From Anthonomus grandis grandis (lineage: Eukaryota; Arthropoda; Insecta; Coleoptera; Curculionidae), in the NCBI RefSeq assembly GCF_022605725.1, contig NC_065551.1, forward strand, positions 21,080,001-21,144,000: DNA of 64,000 nt, written 5' to 3'. A model generated the notes under the pieces. It was given only the letters and a program-made list of their open reading frames with translations. It was not told the origin of the DNA and searched no databases. Positions 38,301 through 49,290 of this stretch are shown in pieces; within the stretch, counting starts at the first letter, position 1; the number at the start of each line of letters is the position of its first letter. A program made the position numbers and the translations under genes.

Positions 38301-38990
38301 TTAAGGGCTTAATTAAAACGGTAAAATAATAAAAGGGCTTTTGCAAATTTACAGTTAATTATTGTCATTTTGAAATGCCGAAATAACAATAAAAACCTTT
38401 TGAGAAGTAATATGAAATCTAGAGCCTCCTAAGTATTTAAATTAAGGTAAAAAGCAAAGTTGCTTTTATTGCTTTTAAAATGGCGTCCTTTTATATACAA
38501 TAAAATAAATAATATTTTATTTGCCGCAGTAGCATTGATTTTATGTTTAATGTCAACCCCTATATTTTGATGTCGGAATATCGTGCGATGTATCTCGTCA
38601 CGCACTTTTGCCTGTTCGTCTAGCATAAACGGTTTAAAAGAACACAGATGACGTTTCTATGTGAGCTTTTTATAGATCGTAATATTTTGACTCTATTTGG
38701 GCCAAGTCAATTACCCCTTCAAAACCCGATCAGAAATGAATAAAATAAAACCAGTTTTTGCAGATAATTAAAAGTGTCATCACCAAACATGTATAAATTG
38801 AATGGCAGTAATTGAAATTTAATAATGCAAACTTTGAAGTGATTGACTCATTACGAAACCAATTTTTGGATGTGGATATATAAAAAAGCGACTATCAAAA
38901 CCAATGCATATCGAATTTTATACGAGTAATTTGAGCTTTAATAAAATACTTTAGTCGAGCAAAAAGAGATAGCCATGCTAATTTAGAATT
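32301..38990. repeat. AT-rich region with degenerate, locally tandem repeats carrying a TTATGCAT core
   Basis: No genes are supported. A recurring motif, roughly ccATTTAAGTTATGCATaaa, appears at 33164, 33610, 35013, 36905, 36975 and 37845. Longer duplication is visible twice. Blocks at 33010-33200 recur at 33470-33650 (shared order: 'ttctgctgaaaaat', 'aaactaacca', 'ttatgcataaaattgat'). Blocks at 37490-37620 recur at 37984-38090 ('gacaaatttagtt', 'ccaagtgcc'). Periods are about 460-490 bp. A less AT-rich patch lies at 35460-35620. Frames here are chance translations of AT-rich DNA. Confidence 0.6.
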
Positions 38991-41900
38991 TAACCAGATT
39001 TATTAAATTTCGTAAGTACAATGCAAAATAATATGCTGTTTATTTTTAAGCATAATGGCTTTTGATTTAAATGTACAATTTTAAAATATTTCGCAATATT
39101 TAAGGGAAATGGGGATAATATTAAAAAGCAGATAATAACAAATAATGTTATAACGTTAAACTTGTTTTCTATCAAAACAAACATTGAAAATAATGCAAGT
39201 TGTGTTATTCATGGATATGTATATTTGGCATGGCAAAGAAGCTTAAAAGTTATAATAATATATAAACTTAATATATAAACAAATTAAAAAAAAAGGAAAT
39301 CCTGCTTATTGCAGTTTTACATAATTTGTAATTTCACAGCGAAATATACGTTTTAAAGGAAACATATTAAACATAAATTTAAAAAATATGTATGTTATAT
39401 AGGGAATATCTTTATAATACCAAAATTATACAAATTGAAAGTTTAAACTTTCGAAAGCTAAAGGCAATGTTTTGATTTTTTTAATTTCCATATTTAAACC
39501 CAATAGAAAATCTATGGCATTACAACTAAACTCAGATCTTATTAAGTCTTTATATATATTTTACAACTTACTCTAACATAGACCCTTTATATGAGAATTT
39601 GACTATTTGATTTTTTTATATATTTACAAATTAAAAAACAATCATCAAATCCCTGTTTCCTTAAGTTACATAAATTTATTTTATTAAATAGCTAATTTAA
39701 GTATCACTTTTTAATCAACAAGCAGCTAAAACAAGTAGAATTATTATAAATGAACAAATCTTAAAAAACTGGCACTCGTGTCCATTTACTTTATGCATAA
39801 ATTTGCAAGATTCTACTATATTTTAACGGTTTTCGTATTTAGCATTCATCAAAATAGAAATATTATCTAGTGTCAATATTAGCATTGTAGGTTTTATTAC
39901 CTTCTCATTATTCTTTTAATCCTTTTTTTATCATTATCATTTTAGTTTAAAATTTAGTTATCTTATCATAACTAATAATAAGATAACTAAAAAAAGGAAA
40001 ATGTAAAGTAAAAATCAACTTTAAAGTAAATATTAGGCCTTTATATAAATATTGTTGTTATTTTCTATTAAAACCCAATTATACCAAATGATATTTCTTT
40101 TATTATGATTATTTTTTTGTAAAATACAGTATAGGATTAACGACATAAAACTATTAAATTTAAAAGAACGATTATAAAATATTTATCTATAGTCAGAAAA
40201 AATTGGCAAACTATTAATTTGTAATTAATATTGAATTCTTAATTTATCTAAATCATATTCAGATTCATCTTCTTATAATTATGAAACTGTTTAAAATAAA
40301 TTTGAAAATATTTTTTTATTCCTACTGGTAATGACAACGTTTACTTTCACGAATTTAAAATATGAAAGGGTTGAAGCAAGTAAAATTCTTAAATATATAA
40401 GCTTTAATGTAATTTGTATCATAATTAATGAGGTTCTTAAGCAAAAACATTTTTTTTAATTAAAAACAACATTTAACACAGTTTTATGGACTAAGGGATG
40501 ATCTTTAAGTTTTCATTTAATTATGTCATCTTAACAAAAAAGATAACAGACCCTAATTAGGGAGTCTGAGATAAAACAGCATGTTGCCAAATTAAGTTTT
40601 GTTTGAGTTACTTGATTTACGTTCAATTTTGCTCGCATTTATTAACAGTTCTGGTTTAATTTGGTTTCTACTGTGAATTTAACGAAGTTTATTTAGTGAA
40701 ATAGTTGAAAAAGTTTACGTTACAAAATTGTTATACTGCTGTCATTGTTAACAATTAATTTTAACAGTAAATTGGGGCCGTACGGGCATCTATACCAATT
40801 AAGTTTGCCCATATTGGCAATTTCCGCATGCCAACCGTTTTGTTAAAGACTTAAAAATCAGTCCTTCTTAGAAAAAGGCTCTCGAAGAATCGATATCTTT
40901 TCATATAGCACAATGGGCTATAACATCAGGTAAATAAATGCGTTTTGTGTACATCACGTGAATTACAAAACTGCCTCTATTGAAAAATTCGTGTCCATTA
41001 AATTCTTGTTTAAATATTAGCAGCCAGTTTACTATACTGCACTGACGGCGCCTTTTTGTAAATGATTTATGAACCACTTTGACCTCTTGTTAACTCTCGA
41101 CCAATTGTTCTAACAAAGGCAAATTATTGCCTTTTACTATTTGATTTACTACTACAATACCCCGTGATTTTTCAACTATTGTTACGAAATTAGAACTGTG
41201 CAGACTAAAAAAGGCTTTTTTTAATTGGGCAAGATTAAATAAACGCAAACAGTCACAAAAAATTAAATTTAATTAACAGGGAAAAAAGTTATCATATATT
41301 TACTTATTCAAACACAGTAAAATATTTTCGTAAAGGTGTTGTGTTTAAGTCTCAAAGCCTAAAATGTTCGCCTTTGATCTTTATTACTTACAGATTTATT
41401 TCAAATTAACCCAATATTCTTTAAAATGAATATAAAAGCCGAATAGACTACGAATATTCGATTTTTCAAGAGCCTGGAATAAAAGCTCTTTGTAATTTAA
41501 GTTAGTCTTAAAATTAAATCTATATTAAAGTTTTATTATTTTTTGAGATTTATATAAAGATTTTGAAAAAAAAATTTAAATTTAATTAAAAATAAACCGA
41601 AAAACCAGTATACAAAATGCTTAGAGGAGATTTTTTAAATACTAAGTTTTTATTTATAATTTAGATGTAATGTTTCCTATATACGCATATATTTGAGGAT
41701 GTGAGTGTTATATTGAATGGAATATTGTTCACTGAAATGTAATCCCCAATAAATATGAAAAAATTCCAGGAGTATTCCTAAAATAGTCAAATTTTACAGA
41801 GACTCTTCATGATGCTTGTAAAAAAATGCTTGATCTATGTATTTTTTTGGTGTGCTTAAATAAAATTTTAACTAGGAATAACCCTAATATTAATTATAGG

Positions 41901-42220
41901 TATTTTAATTTTTTATGCATTGCAAGGGTTCCCTAAAAGTAATATAAGAATAAATTAAGAAGAAGTCGCAACCCTGTTCATTTAAGTTATGCACTTAATT
42001 TGCAATTTCACAATAAAATATATGTTTTATACACAATTTCATGATAAACATGTATTTGAAAAAATATATTTATATTTTATATAGTATATTTTTATATTAT
42101 CCGAATTAATGCAAATCATGTGCATTAAAATTATTGTTGATTTGTTGTGTAATATATGGCGGCCTAAATTACGTACAGTATTTAAAAAAAACAAAAATTT
42201 ATTTTTTTGCCATTAACAGT
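38991..42220. other. AT-rich DNA with scattered repeat motifs and a tiny Tc1 remnant
   Basis: TTATGCAT-type motifs continue at 39791 and 41987. A GC-richer, non-repetitive stretch lies at about 40770-41110. No gene is supported. Confidence 0.45.
39480..39560 (+). pseudogene. Tiny Tc1-like transposase fragment
   Basis: The plus strand reads FPYLNPIENLWHYN, very close to the Tc1 motif SPDLNPIENLW that holds the last catalytic residue. Here the Asp is replaced by Tyr. Flanking sequence is not recognisably transposase. Confidence 0.5.
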
Positions 42221-42221
42221 C

Positions 42222-42325
42222 AAAAGCGTAATGCTTGATTACGTTGGCCGTTTTAATTTATTTAGATTTCAATCCAATACAAAATATATGGCATTCCAGT
42301 AAAACCAAAGTCAGATGGTAAGATC
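42222..42325 (+). pseudogene. Tc1-like transposase C-terminal fragment
   Basis: The plus strand reads LDFNPIQNIWHSSKTKVRW, matching the DLNPIENIWH region of Tc1 transposases. It meets an opposite-strand Tc1 fragment at about 42330. Confidence 0.55.
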
Positions 42326-43010
42326 GAGCCACTCTGCTGGTATGGGAAGTATCTTGCATAAAAATAATATCATCTCTAATAACACCTTTCCAAAGTCTGA
42401 CTACTCGTTCCAAAACCAAATACACATACCTCTGACCTTTGCTGAAGTGGTATCAATGGTATTCTTGTGTCCATCATTATTTCTCCCCAAAATATTCTTT
42501 CGTTCCTCCTTTATATTTTGGAATGAATTTCACAACCTGAAATCTAACTCGTCTGCCTGAAGTTCTGAGAACCCGTGTTCAAAGATCATCTGAACGAAAG
42601 CGAACTCTGGTATGTAAATAAGGAAATTTTTCCAATTTTTATTAGTCCTATTTTGATGTTGAGGACACCAGTCTAACCGGTCTATTTTATTTTGCCTTCT
42701 TTTGTATCTTCTGCTATACAGACCTCGAAGCCTTTTTCTGATAATTTTAACGGAAACACTAACACAGGTACCATCCAGAAGTTAGCGTTTTATCTCCGGA
42801 TTTGAAACATTAGGATTTCTCTTACAAATATGGCATACAAAATGGTCCTGTTGTTTGAGTGTCGATCAGAAGGCTTCTATTTTTAAATATCTGTTATAGG
42901 TTTTGGAAACTGCTTCTTGGATCACATCTCATTTAACAAAAGCAATTACTTCTCCTCGTTGCACATCTGTAAGTCTGTTAAAACTAAGTCAGAAGCAAAC
43001 TAAATTTGCC
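42326..43010 (-). pseudogene. Tc1-like transposase pseudogene
   Basis: Read on the minus strand from about 43010: LTDVQRGEVIAFVK (N-terminal helix-turn-helix start), AVSKTYNRYLK, NPNVSNPEIKR, VSVKIIRKRLRGLYSRR (second HTH), RLDWCPQHQ, then much weaker core sequence. The catalytic-region remnant is IIFMQDTSHTSRVARS (relatives have MQDNARPHTAR), so the second Asp position survives. Many stops and shifts are present. The sequence ends where the opposite-strand fragment begins. Confidence 0.75.
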
Positions 43011-44689
43011 GCAATTGGCTGTGATAAACTAACAAGACAATATATCAATTGTCATAATTATTATATGTTTTAAATATTTGTATGTTTTATTATAGTAGTA
43101 CAAAGTGACACATATTTTACTAATAATGTAAGCAATTCTGATTTACGAATAAAGAAAACCCAGATATGAATAAAATTTATTATAAATACGATAGAAATGG
43201 CACTAAAACGTCAGAAATGTATTGGTTGATATATCCAGAGTGACAGCAACCGCTCCATACTTTACTTAAAACGTAAAAAAAATTAAGAATAAGAATCTTG
43301 GTATGTTTGGTTCTTTTATTAAGCTTAAAAGTAAATATGGTAAATATCTTACTTAATAAGGTATTTTGGGCTTATTGTGCTAATTCCCCAGTGAAAATTT
43401 CCCAAAATATTATTGCCTCTTATACAAGTATTTTGAGTCTACTTAAAAAGGTAGAATTAAGCTATTTAAAATTCATTTAGCTCAAAAACTGCATCTTGGT
43501 GATACTGAAAGACGTGTGTTTTTTATGTATGTGGCTAGCGTAAAAAATTACTGCTTAATCCAATTTTCTTAAGAACTTAATGTAAACCAATGAAAGTATA
43601 TTTACAAACTGTATCATTTTTAACAGCAATAATAAATCTATTTGTAGCCAAAATAATCCCCGACAATTTCGGGAAATTATTTTTATTTCAAATATAAGAA
43701 TATAAAAGTGAGTTTTTTAAATGTGAGAGTTTAAAAGTGGGAGTTTTTTAAATGTTTAAAATAAATTTTAACAATTTCCGGATTTTCCTAGCATTCTCAT
43801 ATTATTTTAGGCATTTCAAATAAAATATCGTTTTATTCTAGGATTTTCGACTTTTAATTACGTCTTAATAATTTTTTTTTAATTAAATTTTTATTTTATT
43901 TTTTAAGTTTATCGAACATTTATTATTTCAAGTATTTGTAATAAGGTTCCTTTTATTTCGGAGGACTTCTGAGAGGATTTCGGAGATATTCTTCACGCTT
44001 GATAAGCTTATCAGGTTTAATAATTTTTTTTTTAATTACTCCAGACATTCAAATTAAAGTTTTGTTTTATTCCAGGCTTTTAGAATCAATATTCCAGATG
44101 CTTGGAGTAAATTTTTATGAGTTCCAGACATATACGGTAGTTCTGTAGGTTTTCCAGAAAAATGGATTATATTTTTTTTCATAGAAATTTAATAAAAAAA
44201 TTTTTTTCCAGAGATTTCAATAATTTTTATTTTCCCGAAATTTTGCGTAATTCTCTGTCTTCCCGGCATTTAACATAATTTTCTTAAATAATAGAAAATG
44301 AATTTGATGTCATTAGAAAGAAAGCTTAGAAAATCTAAAAAATCATTTAAAATGACTGAAAAACATTAAAAATATTTGAAATTCTCGGAATACAAAAAAA
44401 AACGTTGATTACCTGAAAAAACTAGAAAATAACGTCAAATGCCTGTAAATTATAAAACATGATTCCGAAACTTATAAAACTTCAAAAACATTTCAAATTC
44501 ATGAAAAGCTCTTAAGTATGATTGAAATAATAAAAAAAAATTCAGGCACAAGTGCGATTTAGCCTACATTTTTCGGCAGGTATTTATAAAAATCTTGGAT
44601 TAATGAAACTCTTATCGGAGGTTCCTAATATCACTTTTAAGATCGAATTTTGAAAACTAGTTAGTAGGAAAACATGATACCTTTAGAAA
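43011..44689. other. AT-rich DNA, nothing recognised
   Basis: Simple AT-rich sequence. At about 43960-44520 there are many short segments resembling 'ttccagaaa' and 'ggcattt' and their reverse complements, but no clear unit. No gene. Confidence 0.4.
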
Positions 44690-45360
44690 ATTACGATAAA
44701 GTTTAGTTTCATCATGATGGTGCTCCCCCACACAATACAGGACAAATTTCAAATTATCTGACAGAAAGGGTTGGTGACAGGTCGATTGGAAATAATGGTC
44801 CTGTAAGATAGCTGACAAGGGAAACACTGAGAAATCATCAAGTTTTCTTTAAGTAAATAAATTAATTTAGTCACAATTAGTTAGCCACAGTAGATTAATT
44901 TATTTATTAACAGTTTAAATATTGTTGCTTTATCAGTTTATTCACAGCGCACTGCGATAAATTGAGTTTTTTCAAAAATATAGGTTTTTGAAAATAAAAA
45001 ATATTACTTGTAATAAATAAATAGTCGTAGATACAAAAAATGCAAAAACCAAAGATGGCACCCATAAGTTGTTAAATGTTATATTAAAAATCTAAAAACA
45101 CTATCATGTAGCACGAAAAAAGTAGCAATACAAGTTATTTAAAAATCGAATAAAAAAATAAAATCGATTTTTCAAAATTTCGATTTTTTTCAAATATCTT
45201 CGAAACCATTGGGAACTTTTGATTTTTTTTAAATTGCCTCTTATTAAGCTCAAAAATTCTCAACTTTGTCTTAATTTAACCATCTTCGTATCTCTTATAG
45301 ATTCCGAGATCCCCATGTTGAGGGTCAAAATTGAAACGTAGAGTGATTCCATATGGGTTT
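44690..45360 (+). mobile_element. Mariner relic: catalytic fragment and 3' end
   Basis: The plus strand at about 44705-44860 reads KFSFHHDGAPPHNTGQISNY, then LTERVGDRSIGNNGP, matching the mariner block around the second catalytic Asp and the following WIGRRGP motif. The rest of the transposase is gone. Downstream, at about 45290-45350, 'gattccgagatcccc' and 'gagggtcaaaattga' resemble the conserved 3' untranslated and terminal sequence of insect mariners. Confidence 0.65.
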
Positions 45361-45550
45361 GGTTGTGTATATATATGAATACTGTTTTTATTTCGTATTT
45401 AAATGTGTTATTTTAAAATATCTCATAATGCTGTGCAAAAATGGGAATATTAATAAAAAGCAAATGTTGATAAATAATTTATGTGTGTATGAATTATTAA
45501 AAGTAATGTATAAATAGATTTAAGAAAAGTGATAATCTTATCCATTTAAG

Positions 45551-45558
45551 TTATGCAT
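45551..45558 (+). repeat. Last TTATGCAT-core repeat motif of the series
   Basis: The context 'tccatttaagttatgcatta' is the best match to the consensus seen between 33 and 42 kb. Confidence 0.6.
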
Positions 45559-45959
45559 TACTCATTTTATTACGCAGGTAGAATTAAATAACAATGTTTA
45601 AAAAAAAAGTAAAATAAAAGAAGAATTTTTTAATTAAAAAAATTTCAAAATAGAGTTTGCAAAATTAAAAAAAAATGTTTTTTGCTTGAATCAAATTTTT
45701 TCTTAAAACATTAAGAACCATATTTTCAACATTAAATCAATCATAAAAATTACATAAGCTGATACCAACCAGGTTTTAACAACATTTCAAACAACAACCC
45801 CAAAGAAGAAAAAACTACATACCGTTCTCGATAAAAGTATCATAAATGACCTTCATGAACACTCATTGAATACCAAAAATTCACTTAGCTTTGGCCAGTT
45901 AAAATTCGTAACGTGTTCTGCTGACACCAAAATAAAAAACAAAAAGAAAAAAATTAAGG

Positions 45960-46205
45960 GACTTCCGCTTAAAACCCGAATAATGTTCGTAGCAAGCGCG
46001 TGTTATGGGAAAACGGTTCCTTCCAGAAGTTGACTGGTCCCTTCGGGGTGAAATGCCGGCGCCGCACTGTTAGTTACCGGCCGGAGCGCCATATGATATA
46101 CCAACCCTCCGCTTTGAAGTTCTGTCTGTTCTCATTCGTTTTGCGGCTGTTCTGTGCTACCCTGCATAGCGATTCATTCGATGCACTACCCCTCCCGACT
46201 TGAGT
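45960..46205. promoter_or_regulatory. GC-rich island; weak candidate promoter or 5' exon
   Basis: A sharp rise in GC content within very AT-rich DNA, with CpG-containing words such as 'gccggcgccgcac' and 'taccggccggagcgcc'. On the minus strand an ATG at about 46093 opens a 24-codon frame. After five codons there is CCG|GTAACT, a possible phase-0 donor compatible with the phase-0 exon at 20994-21326. This fit could be coincidence. A plus-strand frame of 67 codons (46000-46203) shows no domain. No TATA or initiator pair is convincing. Confidence 0.25.
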
Positions 46206-46490
46206 GTGCTTGTTTTTTAAATGTGGGTCTAAATTATAAATTCTGTGTTGTGGGTGGTATTATTAAGGGTTAATATCGGGAAGACTACGGGAGGTTTTAA
46301 AAAAAGAAAATTGAATTTTAATTATTAAATTTCTATTATTTGGCTTAGTAGTATAATTTTACCTTTAAAATTTGTATTAATATATATGCAAACTCAAAGT
46401 ATTACTATCTTATATCTACAGGATGGCCCATCAAAAACGGTTCAACAAGGTTAGGAGCCCTTTTTAAAAATTTTTTTAAAAAGCTCTTCT

Positions 46491-46535
46491 AGCGTTGATT
46501 GAATAAATTTAAATACCTATTATTCAATCAACGCT
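46491..46535. repeat. Perfect 16-bp inverted repeat (hairpin)
   Basis: AGCGTTGATTGAATAA at 46491-46506 is the exact reverse complement of 46520-46535, with a 13-nt loop. Confidence 0.9.
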
Positions 46536-46789
46536 TCTAGTTTTAACTACAGTATGACAGTTTTATACTGTTAGCGCTAGTTTTTAGAGGTTCTTGATTT
46601 AAAAAACCAAAACGCTCGCACCCGTCGATTTTTGATTTTAGAAAAACGATTTCTTGTTTAAATTTTCAACCCCACCCCTTAGCGGGGGCGATATTCACCC
46701 TTAGTTTTTAAATGGGAAGGGGTGTGTTGTGATAAATCTTTTCAAAGGGCATTCAATTTTCTTTACAATAGCTTAGTACTTACGCGTTA

Positions 46790-47800
46790 TCTTATTAAAT
46801 GTTGAAAATGTCCGCCGTTTACCTCCATACAATAGTACGGTAACTGTTCAAAGTGTTGCCAGACATTATGAAGAAAATAGGGCAAAAATATTTGTTGGCA
46901 TTCATGAATGATGCGGTTCTGTAAATATTCTAATGATTCAGATTGAGTGGCATAAATTTGACTAAATTTGACTACTAGGAAACGTTTCATCCAGAAATTG
47001 CCTTACTCAACCTCAGTCAAACTGGTAATGCGTAATGGGAAGGAGCCCCGTCTTGCTGAAATTTCGCATTTTCTTCATGGTAGCATTGGTCGTTTTCCAT
47101 AATATCAATGCTTGGTCGACGGCATTCTTCAATAGGTCTAAGTACATATCTCCATTTAAATTTCCTAATAACAAAAATGGTTCAATTATGTGATCACCAA
47201 AAATACCAACCCAAATGTTTAATTTTTGAGGGTGTTGAGTATGAACCTCATGGTAGATCCTTGGATTCGTCTCGGACCAGTACCGACAATTATGACGATT
47301 AACAGTGCCATTGAGAAAAAATTAACATTTGTGTGAGAAGTAAACATTTAAAAGATAGTTGGGATTATTTGAAATTATCTCACAAAACTGTAAACGGCGG
47401 TCGTTATCATCTTCAGTTAATTCTTCAAGAAGTTGAATTTTATATGGGTGCCATTTATTATGTTTTAGAATTCTCTGTACAATGGTCCGCGAGACTCCCG
47501 TTGAAAAAGTTTTCTGGTACTTAATGTAGGGTTAATACTAAATTTACCGAGAACACCGACTTCTACTGCCTCATTTCTCACAGGATTTTCAATATTCCGT
47601 TTTTTATTTACCACCTAACCAGTTTTCCAAAATTTTCCCACTAAATCTACTATGTAACCATGATATACGTCTTTATATGCATGTTTCTTATTAAACAAAG
47701 TTGCTGCTAGTCTTGCACATCGATTGTTTATAAAGTATAATTCAATAATTTCCACTCTCTCCGCAATAGAATAAACCGTTTTTATCGAATCGAAAGAAAA
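46790..47800 (-). pseudogene. Mariner-like transposase pseudogene
   Basis: On the minus strand: a helix-turn-helix start near 47790 (FYSIAERVEIIELYFINN), then VRNEAVEVGVLGKFSINPTL, HNCRYWSETNPRIYHE, KLNIWVGIFGDHIIEPF, NGDMYLDLLKNAV, a shifted QQDGAPSHYALP block near 47050 that holds the second Asp, FLDETFPSS, and then YATQSESLEYLQNRIIHECQ. The segment with WIGRRG and SPDL...DFF is deleted between the last two, so the third Asp is missing. The C-terminus reads YCMEVNGGHFQHLIR, a signature end of this group. Several stops and shifts. The plus-strand frames at 47108-47524 are its antisense shadows. Confidence 0.82.
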
Positions 47801-48159
47801 GCATAGAAATAACTAATTTACGTCAATTTGTTTACTGAAGATAAAGTCAGATTGTTGACTGATTTTTGATAGTTTAAAAATAATTTTTTACTCACACACC
47901 TAAAATATCCAGTAAAATGTTTAGAATTCGATTGTTTGGCGATGCATAGCTCAAATATATCAGCTTTCATAATTCTAGCCCTCATGTAGGTAGTTAATGT
48001 CTTGCTTGTCTTGCTATTGACAAGCTATTAGCATATCTTATCTTTTATTATTTATATTGCATTTGCTCTTTTTTCTTTTTGTTCTTTAGATTCTCTTTAA
48101 ACAATTTTACCCTTTTTATTTCAAATTCAGTGGTATTGGTGAAATTTTTAGATCTTCAA

Positions 48160-48600
48160 CTTGGTTGATTCTTTCGATCTGGGTTCCATCCTAATATACT
48201 TCTTTGAATAGAATCTTTGAATAGAAATAGTGTGGCTGATCTCTGTCCTTACTTCACTTTGTCTTGGTATATATAATTAATCATGTGCTGACACTATCTA
48301 ATATCTATTTCTATTTAATAGTGCGAAAATTGTATTGGATGGCGTATACAGGGAGTGATGTAATGGCTGATATTTTATTTTTTGCATTAAGCTGAGTTTT
48401 AGGATAGCTCTAATTGTTCTGCTGTACTCTGTTAGAAGTTTATTTTTCATCTTTGTATTGGATTCTGTCATTTTCATCAATAACGATACATCTTGTTGCT
48501 TCAGTGATTTAATGGTTGTTTCCTGAATAATCTGGATGTTAACTTAATCTTGTCATTTGTCTTTGATGACACTCCCTTTAGTCATGTATGTCATGTTGTA
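48160..48600 (-). pseudogene. LINE reverse transcriptase C-terminal fragment
   Basis: On the minus strand: NKLLTEYSRTIRAILK, then in another frame LNAKNKISAITSLPVYAIQY. This is the 'LN.KNKI.AIN..A.PV..Y.FG' block of one common insect LINE type, in which it follows the RT domain. Further on is RLYIPR-like sequence (QLYIPRQSEVRTEISH). The upstream RT is not visible. Frameshifted and non-functional. Confidence 0.65.
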
Positions 48601-48739
48601 TGTCTCTGCTAAATTCTAGTTGTTTTATGCGTTTTTCATAATTTTTTGCCATAAATTTCAGGTCGTTCAGGTGTTTGGGCTTTATTCTTGCATTTATATC
48701 CAATATTTGTACTATTTAAAATCGAACTTAACAGTAATT

Positions 48740-49290
48740 ATACGATACAGAAAAGCAATAGGGACAGAGACTTTCCTTGACAAATACCAGTTTTATTATA
48801 AGGAATTTTTAAAAAATATTGCATACGGTTTACCGTTCTAAATTTTGTTAAAAACTACTTGTCTAATAAAGTTCAACAAACCGAAATAAATGATAATATT
48901 AAACATAATTTAATGAGAAATCGTCTATTACAGGGAGCGGTTTTGGGCACAATCTTTTTTAGCACTTAAAGAAACTCACTTTATACCTTGAGGTACGATT
49001 GTCATTTGCTGATGACACAGCTCTAATATTTAGTCAAAGCAAAGCTCGAATACGAATATCAAATATCAAAATCGATCAAATTAACAAGCAAACAATTTTT
49101 TTAATGATTTACAATGCTTTAATAGAAATATTATTAAAATATGGGAAGAGGCATACATATATCTACATAATTATATTTAAACTAACGCTAAGGAAATCTA
49201 ATTTATACTTCAATAGTCTTTATTTATTTAATATTAAAATCTGCATAATTTTCTTGTTAATATTGATTTATTTTTGTAATATTTAGGAAA
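48740..49290 (+). pseudogene. LINE reverse transcriptase fragment (Jockey/CR1-like)
   Basis: On the plus strand: LSNKVQQTEINDNIKHNLMR, LLQGAVLGTIFF (relatives: VPQGSVLGPLLF), then CFADDTALIFSQSK with the active-site FADD at 49005-49016. Immediately after comes MIYNALIEILLKYGKRH, matching the 'Y.AL..S.L.YG' thumb block, so sequence between is deleted. NLYFNSLYLFNIKI matches the later 'LF..L.IL.I' block. It starts at an undefined point near 48740 and fades after 49290. Confidence 0.75.

Larger units (their letters stand above)
46423..47890 (-). mobile_element. Mariner-like transposon relic
   Basis: The left end starts near 46423 ('acaggatggcccatcaaaaa'), resembling a mariner TIR, and the transposase pseudogene reads leftwards towards it. 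A matching right end was not found. A perfect 16-bp hairpin lies in the 3' untranslated part. Confidence 0.65.

Noticed and set aside
47108..47524. Two plus-strand frames of 63-64 codons.
   Set aside because: Antisense shadows of the minus-strand mariner transposase pseudogene.
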